Source: Alopecurus myosuroides (taxonomy: Eukaryota > Streptophyta > Magnoliopsida > Poales > Poaceae). From it: a stretch of 64,000 nt of DNA. The position numbers and the translations under genes were made by a program. Positions 1 through 10,976 of the stretch are shown piece after piece (position 1 is the stretch's first letter; each line of letters begins with the position of its first letter). The stretch lies in assembly GCA_028641055.1 (NCBI GenBank), contig CM054062.1, positions 181,778,860 to 181,842,859 of the forward strand, in the 5' to 3' direction. The notes beneath the pieces were generated by a model. It had not been told where the DNA came from, did not search any database, and was given only the letters and a program-made list of their open reading frames with translations.

Positions 1-3000
1 CCATCCACGATGTCTCGGATCCTGCCCGGGTCCGCTAACTACTTGTCAGCAGCCTCGTCAAACTCCACGTAGTAGCCGTCACCTGGATCCTCGTAGGCGT
101 AGTCCGCGGAAACCACAGCCCCAAAGGGGTCAGTACATAAACGTACTGGCAAGCAAGACTCACAGTTCACCAAAGTGTAACCCGTCAACACCAAGCACAG
201 ATGCCTTGGGATCAACGGAAGAAAAGGGTATAAAAGATGCTGCAACTGGCTGCACTAACCAACTACAGAACATACTACAACTTCCGGTGTAACAGAAAGA
301 GATAAGATAGCGTATCGTAACCAACTATAGCTAACCACCAAACAAACCCATCCTGGACCTCGCCCCTTATCCAAAGAAGCAATCCGAGGATAACTCACAC
401 AGTTGGATTAGAGATGGATCAAATTATTGTGTCAATAAGCTTGTTACTAGTCAAGTTATCGTTATTTAGGTGTAAGTTGTTCTGAGTACTTGTTAGCCAG
501 TACTTTCTCCAAGTCAACCATAACCGTGGAAAACACGGCTTCTCGAGAAGATTTATCCCTGCAGGGGTGCACCAATTTGGCCGTACACGTAAGAATATCC
601 CGCCAGATGGGAAGGCCTTTCCCACCAAGCGGGGCACTCAACACAACTCAACTCTTCGTCACATCAAGCCCAAAGCACCACGTGTTGTGCGTGCGCGGCT
701 AATCGAGCCCCCCGAAGAAAAGGAGGACCCTCATAGCACTGGAAGACCACGCCGCCCTAAATGCCGACTACAAAAATTCCACCCTGGCCTCGGGTTCGTA
801 CCTGCATATGCGTGCATCAAATGGAAAGCCCGAACTAAGTGTGGTGATTTGGACGAGATGTGAATCGAATCAAATTGAGGGGGGCGCCCATACACGCTTC
901 CCACATGCGGATAGTGCGCTCATCATGGATCAGTAGACAAGACCCTTTTCCTATTAGGGTCGACACTAGCAGGCCTCAAAACCACGCCGGGCCTCCTTCC
1001 GGTGCCTTATCAGCAAATTATTATTACCTCAAATTAACAAGTTGTTGTTTAACATCGAGCCCCAGAATATAACAGAATATAGTAACAGCAAGTAACTGGT
1101 AACAGACTCGAGCAAAACAACCCTAAGCATACTAGTAAGACACGGGCCCAAGCAACGGGGTTTTAGGACTGGAGGTGTGGCAATATCAGGGTTTAGGGTA
1201 TCATGTAATAGGTTAGTAACAGAAGCAACGATACATAGGGCTAGCAATTATAGACAACGGAAAGTATCGGTAACCAATGTTGAAAGGAACACAATGGTTC
1301 ATGTGAGTGATAACTTGCGTGCAAACCCAGTAGCCGGGTACTGAGCTAGATCCTTAGAAGGGGTGTCGTAAAGATTGTCGGTATCAACGTCGTCGTCTAT
1401 CCGAGAAGAAGCAAGCAAACAATACAGGAAAATAAACAATCAATATAGTGCACAATCATAGGATGATGCATGTCAAGTTAATAGATGCATCAAAATAAAC
1501 TATTTGATAGGATAGCACAATTTAAATGGACACATATGCAATTTTGAGTTGCATATGAAAAGCCCATGGATTTTTGGTTAGATTATTTGTTTTCCAACTA
1601 ATCAACAGGTGCTAGTGGTTTAGTATGATGCATGCATGAGGAAAACAACAAAATAACAACAGTAGAACCAATTTAAAATAGGGTTTACCAATTAAGAATT
1701 TTATTTATTATTTTAGGGAATTATTGGTGCATTAAAGGTGACACACAAGTATTTGTTATTTTCAACCATTTAAATTGTTCAAAACAAATAACTAAATTCA
1801 TATTTGAAAAGATCATGAAATTTTGGGTGGATTACATGTTTCAAATATTGAATAAGGCATTAGGATAAATTTATTATGACTTAAACAATATTAAACAAGT
1901 TTTAAATGGATTTAAAACAAGCATGAATTTTATTTGAATTTTATTTGCTCAAATCATAATTTCAAACTCACATTTGAAAAGTTCACACTTTGATGGATTG
2001 AAAACATATTTTTCATGTTTAAAATTATTTTATTTTGAGCAAGTTATGATTTTATCAAATTTAAATGAATTAAACAAGTATTAAATTATTTAGACAATTT
2101 AAATTATTCAAACCATGAAACAAAATTTATATTTGAATAGGTTATTTGAAATAGCATTGAAAACATATTTTATTTGCATGATTTGGATTTATTATGAATT
2201 AGTTATGAATTTTAGCAAAATACAATTGAATTATTTGAATTCAAATTTGAATTGCAATTTGAAATTTCAAAACAGTACACAAATGGATTATTTGGAAAGA
2301 TGATTAAATTTGGAACAATAAACATAAACAACTTTTATTAATTGGACTTATAGATTAAAAGTTATTAAAGTTTAAAGTTTAGGGTTTAATTCTGCCATTT
2401 TAAAGGAAATAGAAATTTAAAACAGAAGCGTGCAAACTTTTTGCACCGAACAGCAGCTAGCCCTAGCCACTGCCAGTGGGCCACGGGGGTGGCGTGGCGC
2501 TGAGCGCGATGGCGTGGCAGCCAGGGTCACTGCCGTGTGGCCCCTGCCTGTCAGCCAGAGGAGCAAAAGTGTGGATTAAACGCGGCGCGAGGGATTCGAA
2601 CCCGCGCCCTCGCTGCGCGCACGCTGGACTGAAACCACTGCGCTGCTGTGCGTTTTGTTGACAGTAACGCGACGCGGAGAGGAAGAGCTTCAGATCTAGG
2701 CTAACTGAATTTTTGCTGACGCGCTGAACCTGAACTTCGTCAGACAAGGAGCTCGCCGGCGGGGAAAACAGTGGCTGTGCTCGATCTGAGGGGTGTGTGC
2801 GTGTGCTGGACGCGGTGGACGTGCACGGAACCGTGCGGTGCAACAGAAGGATGAGAGGGGATGGGACGGCACGGTGGCTCACCGGGAGTTCGTCGCGGTT
2901 GCAGAGATTTTCTGACGACGGCGTGACGACGCAGCTGCGGCGGAGTAGTGGACGGCGGCGCGGACTCCGTGCGTTCCCAGGCGCGCTCCGGTGTCCAAGT

Positions 3001-4076
3001 TGTAGAGGAAGATGCGGGCTTTCGATTTTTGGGTCTAGGTAGGGGAGTGGAAAGCCATGGCGACGGCGCGGTGAACGGATTCAGTCGAAGTTCTCCGGTG
3101 AGGTGGAATCAGAGAGGGGAAGCGGTGGCAGAGGGGTAGACGGCGGCGGTGCGAGGGGGGAAACAGCGACCTAGGGTTAGGGGTAAGTGGCGCGGAGCCC
3201 TAGGGGCTATATAGGGGCAGAGGATCAACGGATCACCGTCGGGTGGCGTTTCTGCCGCGGTGGCACCGGCGGATGGGCGCCGTACTGCGGGAAGAAGGAT
3301 TAGATCGAGGGAAAAAAAACGAAACGTTTTCTTCGGGGAAATGCGGGCTGGGCTGCGCTGCGGAAGAGAGCGGGGGGAAGGAAAAGAGAGATGGGCTGGG
3401 CGCAGCCCAGTCTCTGTTGGCGCCAAAAATTGGAATTTTCTATTTTTGCTTTCTCCCTTTTTTTTTGCTGAAATAGGAATTGGAAGCATTTGATAGGTTT
3501 AGGCTTAGAGAAAAATTTGGAAAAATTAGAGAAAGTTACTTAGGCCTATTGCAAACAGTTGGTAACTTTTATTTTCAAAAGTTTGAAATTTTACTTGCTG
3601 TTTGAATTTAAACCATAATTTGGGGAATTTTGATTATTACATGATCATTAATAAAAACCAACTTTTAAAATAGGGTAACCCCTATGGTAATTAGACAAAT
3701 TGAGTTGATTTGTTTTGGTATCATCATAATTTCAAAATGGTTCTGTTTTGGTGCTTTGATTTGGAATTTAAATGTGTTTTTGGAATTTAAAGGATTGATT
3801 AAAAACCATCATTTCCACAAGTGATCACTATGGCAAAACATGAAACAGATTGGTTGTTTTTATTTGTGATTTTTATTCAAAATTTTGTAACATAGCAAGT
3901 ATGAAACCATTGTTTGAATAAAGTTTGAATTTGAGTTGTGAAAACAGTGGAAAACCAATGCAACAATTAAGAAACAAATGCAAACAACATGGAAACAATA
4001 TGATGACATGATGCAATACTTTAATAAACATGCAACAAACATTCTAAGGGGATGATTTTCATACTTGGGATGTTAC
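1..4076 (-). mobile_element. Truncated long LTR, gypsy-like family B (minus strand)
   Basis: On the minus strand an LTR begins TGTAACATCCC at 4076 and runs off the left edge. The same sequence occurs on the plus strand at 35556-39990 and is colinear with it; for example, the stretch near 419 matches that near 39298. That copy is a complete solo LTR, so this one is a nearly complete LTR interrupted by the window edge. AT-rich stretches at about 1480-2400 and 3480-4070 flank a GC-rich core at about 2460-3420. No credible coding sequence was seen. The sequence right of 4076 is a different element, so family B inserted into the Tat element at 4077. The flanking five bases are ATCTG, but the partner target duplication lies outside the window. 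Confidence 0.8.
2576..2660 (-). other. tRNA-like segment with Pol III B-box in LTR family B
   Basis: On the minus strand, 2602-2592 reads GGTTCGAATCC, a perfect match to the Pol III B-box consensus and to a tRNA T-arm. A weak A-box-like stretch (TGGTTTCAGTCC) lies about 30 bases upstream. The other family-B LTR has a GGTTCGAGACC box at the same offset (37072-37082). I do not call a tRNA gene: no convincing acceptor stem or anticodon arm folds. It could be a captured tRNA or SINE head. Confidence 0.45.
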
Positions 4077-4138
4077 AATCTGCACCCGGCATCCCGGGGA
4101 TCTGATAAAAGTTTCGAGGATAAAGTTGCAGGAAGTAA

Positions 4139-7100
4139 TCAAGTAGAGGCAGCATTGTTCTCGGTGTTGGCCTTGGTGGCTCCAGCATCAGCGTCGGCCT
4201 TGGCAGCTTCAGATTCAGCGCTGGCCTTAGCAGCATCATTCTCCGAGTTGGCGGCGTCGGTCTTCGCAGCATCTGCGTCTGGCTCGGTGGCGGCCTGATC
4301 AGAGGTGGCCGTGGCCACCGAGGTGGCGTCCGTAGCCGAGGTGGAGGCCGCAGTCTGAGCGGGGAGTCGCGTCGTATCATCGAGAGCCGCACCTGATGAA
4401 GTGCCGAACTCGAGGGCCGCGGTGTCGATGGTCATCTCCACGCTCTTGGCCTCCTCTTCGCTGTCAGCGACGACCGCGGCCTTCCCCTTCCCGGTCTTGT
4501 AGCGCTCACTTTCGAAGCTGCTCAGGCCTTCAGACTCGGTGGCGTCCTCGTCTTCATCCTCGTCGTCATCATCGCCCTCCACCTCCGTGTCGGGCTCGGT
4601 GACGCCGTCGATGAAGCGCGCGGTGTCCGCGTACTGGGCGATCTCGTACGCAACCGACTGGCGGCGAGCCACGCAGTCGGGATCCGTCTCCCACTTCGAT
4701 TTCTGCCTCATCTCGAGAATGACGTTAAGATCAAGGTTTTCGTACCAGCTGCAGATGAACAGCAGCAGCATGTCAGCACCGGCCCGAGCTCCATATGCCC
4801 GCCATTTCTTCAGCTCGGCCTTCACGCCAGTCAGCTTCTCGGCAAGCCCGCGGATGGTTGGTGGCGCAGTCTCCCGCGGCCAGAATAGGTCATGAAGTTG
4901 GAAGGCAGTGCGCACCAGATCGGTGCCCACGCCCCTTAGGCGCTGGAGCTGGACCTGCATGGTTGTGATGCTGTCTTCAATTGACGCCTTGGAATCCATG
5001 GGCTCGCCCTTCTCGGTGCGAGCATCTTGGGCCTTTTCCAGAGCAGGCTTGCAAGACGAGTTGAGGTCGGGGAAGATTTCTGAAAGAGCTATCAAAAAGA
5101 TTAGAGACAGGGGCAGAATAGAGAAATGAGTCGAGCAGAAGAGAAGCAAAAGGGAAAAGTGAAGTGCAAAGAAGTGGGAACTTACTATTCAGGTCGTAGA
5201 GTAGCGCCTGCAGCTTGTTCTTCCATGACTCTTCGTCAGCAACATGCTTTTCTTCTACCTTCTAGAACTGCACCAGCTGGAGCATGAGATCCGAGTTGCT
5301 CTCCTTCAGCGTCTTGCATTCCAGCTCGAGAGCCCTTTGCTTGGCCGTGGCTGCTGCTTCGGTCTTTTTCTTCTCGGCCACCGCTTTATCTCTCTCGGCA
5401 GCTAGATCAATGGCTTTTTGGAGAGCAGTTCGCAGCTGGACCTGCAATGGTTCCATCTCGGAGAGGTGCCTTTTCTTGAATTCCACCTCAAGACTTGCAA
5501 TCTGCTGCTGCACCTCGGCAGGCTTGAGGCAGTCGAGATGTTCCTCGACAAACTTCTTATGGTCTTCTGTGAGAAGCAAAGCAAGGTCAGCAGAACAGCC
5601 AAAATAAAGCAAGAAAGCAAGCCGAGAAGACATCAACTAACCTTCCAGCTTCTTGATCGTGGCTTGGCCGCTCTCAACAAAGACGCGGCAGTTCTCATGC
5701 TCCTCGGCCAGGGCCTTGAATTTGCCTGCAGAGAACGATCGATTAGAGCAGAAAGCAAAAGCGGGCGTAAACACCAAACGCAGGAACCGCATAGCTAAAA
5801 GCTTACTTTCGGCTTCAGAGATCTTGAGGGCGCTATCCATGACCTCCTTCTCCGCCGCCTCGTCGGACTTGCGCTCCAATTCCAGGGCCTCAAGACGCCT
5901 CCTAGCGATGCTGTGGTTCCATAGCAGCCGCCCGTACAGGTTGGTTCTTTTCAGAAGGCTATTCTGAGAGGAAGAAAGAAAAAGAATCAGACAAAGTCGT
6001 GAAGATTCGACCCGAGAAGGCGGCAACTCGGTTGAGTACCCGCCTACTCGGCCAGAATCTCGGGGACTGGGTGAGGGATAAGAAGAAGGAGAAGAGTAGA
6101 AGAGAAGGAAAATGCAACTCGGGACGGATGAGTAAGACTTACCGCGTAACTTTGTTCAAGATCCTCTGCAGCCTTGCGGTGGACGAACATCTTGGCGGCA
6201 AGCGTGCTGGATTTGGACGAGATGGTCATGGGTTTATAACCCATGTCCGCCTTGTTCCAGTCAACGCGCATGTGATCCAAATCGCCCAAACCCACGCCGT
6301 CCCAGTTCGGGTTGCCAAGGACTTTGCTGTCCCACACAGCGTCGATAAATCCGACTAGATCGATCACTTGCTCGAGGCCCGTGGACGTCACCTCGGCTTC
6401 CTGGACCTCGCGCGAGGAGATCGAGACGGACCTATCCTTGTTTCTGGCTGGAGCTTTGGAGTCCACGGCTGCGGCCTGTTTACCCTTCCTGAGGGCAAGT
6501 TTCTTCTCCTCGGAGGTTACGGGGATTCCGTACTGCTGGCTGATCTTCACCATATAAGGTGGGAAGCTGGGTGGATCTAGGAAGCTGGATCCTGCGGCGG
6601 TGTCAGCAGCCGCGTCAGGTTCACGGATGGTGAGCTGGCCGGGCTTGGCAGTTGGTCTTGGTGGCGGCATCGTGGCAGCACCATGCGCACCGCCACGCGG
6701 CGGGTTCCTGTGGACAGTGCCCTCTGGCTGGCCAGCTGGCTTCTCGGCGGCCTGCTTCCCGGAAGTTTGCTTCTCGGCGGCCTTCTTCTTGGCGGCCTTC
6801 TTTTCAACGGCTTCCTGCTTGATCTTCTTGATAGGCTGATTGGCCGGAGGGCTGGATGCTGTCTTGGTCTTCTTCACCGGCGGGGAGTTTGGCGCGGTGG
6901 AGGAAGTGCCCTGCTGGGTAGGCGGCACCAAGGGCGTGCTACCCGGCGTAGCATCCGGCTGAGCGCTACCCTGCGCGGCGTCTGGCTGCGCGCCGCTCGG
7001 AGGGTCCTGCTCCATCTCATCAATTGTCTCAACCCGCTGCTCGGCAGCGGGGTCTTGCTGAGTGGCGTCTTGTCCTTCTGTCAGCGGCTGGGCCGCGGAG

Positions 7101-9432
7101 TCGCCATGTTCAGCAGCCTTTGTTGCTGGCTGGTCTTGGTCTTCTTCATGCCGCTCAAGGGCGGCGTCATCATGCTGCTCAAGATCTTGTTCTAAGTTCT
7201 CCTCGGCCGTGGTGGCCGGAGGAGAAGGTGGCCTCTCGTCGCGATCAGCATCCCGCGCTTCTTGTTCTGCGCGGGCCTGCTGCTCCTGCTCGGTGTCGTG
7301 GGCGTCGGTGTCCATGTACCGAGCGTCATCGGAGTCGTCTCCTTTGACGGGAGAGGATGCACGCGCCCTGTCCCGTGCGGCGTCCTCGTCCTCCTCAGAG
7401 ATCTCGATGAGGTTGTCAACATCGATGGCGGTCTTCTTCTTGGGTTTGGTGGATGCGACGGCAGCACTAGCGTCCAAGGGGGCGCTGAAGAGAAGAAAGA
7501 AGTTTAGAAAAGGAAAAAGGACAGAAGAAATCGAGAAGAAACAGCGGAGTAAAAGGATTGGGAAATTGCGGCCACAGAGGTGTATAGCTTAGGAGAAAGT
7601 GGCTTACCCTTTGCGGGAAGGGGGTAGCCGTCGCCCTTTTGCCACGGCCTTCTTGGTCTTCTTCCCGGCCGTCTTCGTCTTCTTGGAGGGGGGCTCCTGA
7701 GCACCGCTACCCGTCCTGTTGCGAGTAACAGGAGCGGCGACTGAAAGCGGATCAACGGCCAGGGCGTCCTCCTCCTCATCCTCGCCCTCCTCCTCAGCGT
7801 CGGCATCGTCTGTACCATTGGGAAGAAGGAAACAGTTCAGAAGCGGGAGGAAGTGGGGTTGCGCTACTAGCGGCCAGACAAGATGAGCTCAATTACCTTC
7901 GTCATCATCCTCGGACCAATCACGGACAGACGCGTCAACGTGATGTTTTTCTGTCTGAGCGGCGTGGGGGATGTTGAGTTTGTCCGCGCTTTCGAAGGAG
8001 ACCTCATCATCCTCTTCTCGGTCATCTTCCCAGTTAGCCTCGAAGCGCTCCGCGCTCTCGGCAAGCTGACGAGCAAGGACCTGGAGAACAGAGAAGCATC
8101 ACAAGTTAGTCGAGTAGCATAAAGGCATCCTATTCGGCAAGGCGTGCAAACACAAAGCACAGTAAGCCTAAGCAATTCTGCTAAGTATGCTACTCGGCAG
8201 GGCGTGCAAACATAAAGCACAGTAAGCCTAAGCAATTCTGCTAAGTATGCTACTCGGCAAGGCGTGCAAACATAAAGCACAGTAAGCCTAAGCAATTCTG
8301 CTAAGTATGCTACTCGGCAAGGCGTGCAAACATAAAGCACAGTAAGCCTAAGCAATTCTGCTAAGTATACTACTCGGCAGGGTGTGCAAACATAAAGCAC
8401 AGCAAGCCTAAGCAATTCTGCTAAGTGTCCTACTCGGCGCAGAGTGCGGATACTAATTACAGCAAGATGAGAAGGCTATCTACTCGGAGCATGTAAACAA
8501 GAAACAGAATGAGAAGTACTAACCCTTTCAATTGGCTTCATACGGCTGTACGGGATGAAGCCGTATTGCCAGTGGTCCCTGAGGCCAGTGGTCATGATGG
8601 ACCGCGCCCAAGTGGCAACATCAGCGTTGCTGAGCTCGAACGTGGTTGTCCGAGTGTAGTCGCGGGGGCCGCCCATGTAGCACATGACATGGACGCGGTG
8701 CTGGAGCGGCAGCACTCGCCTGGAGATCCAGCAGGCGATCGGATCATCGCTTTTGAGCCCCTCTCCGAGCAGATGAGCAAGGCGCTCGTCCATCTGCTTC
8801 AGGTTGCTGTCGAGGGACGGCTTGCTCCGCCAGTTCTGCCCAGTGGGAGCTCGGTTGGTCCAGCAGGGCAGATTGATGCGGTCCTCCACCTTGGCTCCCT
8901 TCTTGGCGGGGACGTTCTTCACGTACAAGAAGGTCTTCTGCCACTTGCGGACAGAATCCAACCCCTTGATGCGTGGGTGATTGGTTCCACCACGCTGCAC
9001 CATCATGGCGCTGCCTGTCTCCGTCATCCCGCGGCTGGTGTCCGCGCCATCTTTCTTGCCCTTACTCTGCTGTCGAAAGAAGAAATATCTGCTCCAGGTT
9101 GCAGTAGTAGGGCGGACGCCCAAGAAGGCCTCGCATACCACGGCGTGGTATGAGAGGAAGATGACGGCGTTTGGAGGAAGATGATGTGGCTGGAGGCCGT
9201 AATGGTCGAGAAACGACCGGAAAAAGTTCGAGGCTGGAAGGCCGAATCCTCGCGCGAAATGCGCGAGGAAGACGACATGCTCACCCTCCTGCGGAGCCGG
9301 AACGAGCTCGTCGCCAGGTGGCCGGCAGAAAACGCCGGGAGGAACCCTCCGGGTGTTCACAAGCCATTGGCAATCCTCAGCGGTGACCTCGGATCCGGCC
9401 CACCCGGCGCGAGCGTTGTCGTCACGAGCCAT
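4139..9432 (-). pseudogene. Antisense spliced ORF of Tat element (Transposase_28-like), one nonsense codon
   Basis: Eight exons can be joined with GT-AG introns: 9432-8524, 8080-7897, 7809-7608, 7484-6143, 5963-5807, 5725-5642, 5566-5186 and 5079-4139. They sum to 4200 nt, or 1400 codons, in a single phase. The only break is a TAG at 5264-5262 (codon 1061, exon 7) where CAG probably stood; the frame continues unharmed to the TGA at 4139. Exon 1 (residues about 30-190) resembles the 'putative gypsy type transposon' family (Transposase_28): HFARGFGLP, DHYGLQPHHLPPNA and CEAFLGVRP are typical. Exons 2-4 encode a low-complexity acidic and Ala/Lys/Pro-rich middle (about 304-880), exons 5-7 a charged heptad-rich region likely to be coiled coil, and exon 8 a structured segment plus an Ala/Asp/Glu-rich tail. 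The biochemical role of such proteins is unknown. The start was chosen because the conserved block follows 30 residues later and a TATA box lies 167 bp upstream. Confidence 0.75.
8129..8450. repeat. 60-bp minisatellite in intron 1 of the antisense Tat gene
   Basis: About five head-to-tail copies of an exact 60-bp unit containing ACTCGGCAAGGCGTGCAAAC and AGCAATTCTGCTAAGTAT. Inner copies differ by only one or two bases, while the outer ones are degraded. The array lies inside intron 1 (8523-8081). Because 60 is a multiple of three, it reads as a 20-residue repeat in open frames, but the splice pattern makes it intronic. Confidence 0.9.
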
Positions 9433-9598
9433 GGCGGTGAGGAGGAAATTGGGGAAAAGGTTGAAGGATTTGGTGTTGTGGAAGAACTCGCGGCGGCGCA
9501 GTAAGTTGCACGGCGGCGAGGAGCTCTGCGGCGGCGGAGAAACGAGAAGGCAGAGGGGAAAGTGCGAGCGGAAGGAGAAGAAGGAGTCACCGAGGGGG

Positions 9599-9606
9599 TA
9601 TTTATA
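9599..9606 (-). promoter_or_regulatory. TATA box of the antisense Tat gene
   Basis: TATAAATA on the minus strand, 167 bp upstream of the chosen ATG at 9432, in a GC-rich context. The spacing suits a plant Pol II promoter with a leader of roughly 130 bases. Confidence 0.55.
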
Positions 9607-9865
9607 CCGCTCCTCAGACTACCGTTACGAGTTGAGGTAGTGGGATCGATCGTGGAAGTAATCGTGCAACGTGGGATCTGTGGGCCGGTTAGAAACACAC
9701 ACAGCGCGGAACGCGCGCGTAACGGCCGCATTAGATCCCACGATGAGATCGTGGGCAATTAATGCGCGTGATGGGACGTAACGGGCTAGTGGGCCCAGGC
9801 CGTGAAAACAGGGCGCGTGGCCTGTCAGGTCCAGGGTACCGAGGCGTCGGGGTCGTGGATGCGTG

Positions 9866-9936
9866 ACACGTGCCCAGTTGCTGCGCGGAAAGCCGGATTA
9901 TGCTCGGACACGTGCCCAGTTGCTGCACGGAAAGTC
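9866..9936. repeat. Two 43-bp-spaced repeats with G-box CACGTG
   Basis: The stretch GACACGTGCCCAGTTGCTGC followed by RCGGAAAG occurs twice, 43 bp apart. Each copy holds the palindrome CACGTG in an ACGTG (G-box/ABRE-like) context. The pair lies about 260-340 bp upstream of the minus-strand TATA box and just before the plus-strand 3' LTR. Confidence 0.7.
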
Positions 9937-10125
9937 TTTTTACTCGGTTACAGAGAAGAGAACTAGCTCTATTCGGAGGAGAAGAAGATCAAGGTATTTT
10001 CCAGAGTGCTACTCGGAGGTTTTACTCGGCATCTTGAGGCTCACGGGCAATGTTGCCAAGGTTGGTTTTAAGCTGGCAGGGCCCAGTGAACGAGTTCGCA
10101 GGACTCTACCAGCTTCGGGGACTGC

Positions 10126-10976
10126 TGTCGGGGGGTTGCCCCCGAGTAGGGTAAAGGCAAAGGCCAAAGGCAAGATCAGAAGGGGTGTTTGGCCGAGTAG
10201 CCGGCTACCCGGTACTCGCTACCCGGTCGACTGCTACCCGGTCTTACACCTAGACGGCCAGAAGGATGAATCAAGAGAGTTATGTTCCTCCGAATAGAAG
10301 AGCTGGTCCGAGTAGAAATGGCGGGAACCTACTCGGGCCAGAAGTCAAAGGAGCCGTTCTGACACCGAATCCCGCGTATCCCGGGTCCGTACTTGGCACT
10401 GTTCACAGCACTGTTCATCTGAGGACGGCGTGCCTGACAGCGACAGTGTGTCAGCAGGGCGTCGCAGGATAGGGGGACCTACTCTGTGTTCTCCACAGTG
10501 ATAACAGAGTGGATACTTGGTTTTGCCCAACGACTTTCCGCACCAGGACAAATCTAGAAGCCAAAGCTATCAGCGGGAACTCGGAAGAAGGACGGTGTGC
10601 ACACAATGTCGACATCTGTTTGTATTTGGCTGTATCCGGCTGGGCACCGAGTATATAAGGTGCCCTGCCCCCTCCTGCGCGAGGGATCCGGGACCGGTTC
10701 ACATTCTTGACCTAGTTGATCACGTAGAGAGAAGAGTGGCTACTCGGTAGCAAGAACCTTTGTACTGTGGCTACTCGGTGAGACATCAAAATACAGAAAG
10801 AGAGGCAGGAGTAGGGGTTTTACCTCCTCACGAGGGCCCTGAACCTGGGTAGATCGTGTTGTTTGCAGTGCATGTTTCATACTTCACGCGTCTACTCGTC
10901 GCGTGATCCCTCCCCGAGCGCCTCCAGCGTCCTTCGTCCCCACATCTTTAGCCATCCTATGGCATCTGCCGTGACA
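10126..10976 (+). repeat. 3' LTR of the left Tat element
   Basis: The LTR begins TGTCGGGGGGTTGCCCCCGA and ends GGCATCTGCCGTGACA. The 56369-57257 LTR starts TGTCAGGGGGCTACCCCCGA and shares the block GTTACCTCC...ACGAGGGCCCTGAAC near its end. A TATATAA at 10652-10658 fits the U3 promoter. The 851-bp length agrees with the 889 bp of the other copy. Confidence 0.85.

Larger units (their letters stand above)
9433..10125. other. Non-coding spacer between antisense gene and 3' LTR
   Basis: No coding sequence is supported. On the minus strand it serves as 5' leader and promoter of the antisense gene; on the plus strand it is the 3' untranslated end of the Tat element, ending just before the LTR at 10126. 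It contains the TATA box and the duplicated CACGTG boxes listed separately. Confidence 0.6.
4077..10976 (+). mobile_element. Tat-lineage Ty3/gypsy retrotransposon, 3' part
   Basis: This stretch carries a minus-strand spliced gene (4139-9432), a non-coding spacer and a plus-strand LTR (10126-10976). An extra antisense gene between pol and the 3' LTR is known from the Tat lineage of plant gypsy elements (Grande, RIRE2, Retand types). The LTR belongs to the same family as 56369-57257, which precedes a gag-pol with a second RNase H, another Tat mark. No gag or pol remains here. The element is cut at 4077 by the family-B insertion, and its other half may lie left of the window. Confidence 0.75.

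Noticed and set aside
2592..2660. Minus-strand tRNA gene
   Set aside because: Only the T-arm/B-box is convincing; acceptor and anticodon stems do not form, and the segment is part of an LTR repeat.
7867..8415. 182-codon minus-strand frame with a 20-residue repeat (VLYVCTPCRVAYLAELLRLT)
   Set aside because: It is the translation of the 60-bp intronic minisatellite; the spliced gene reads the 7897-8080 part in another frame.
8129..8450. Regular direct repeats suggesting a CRISPR array
   Set aside because: The repeats are contiguous, with no unique spacers, and the genome is eukaryotic.
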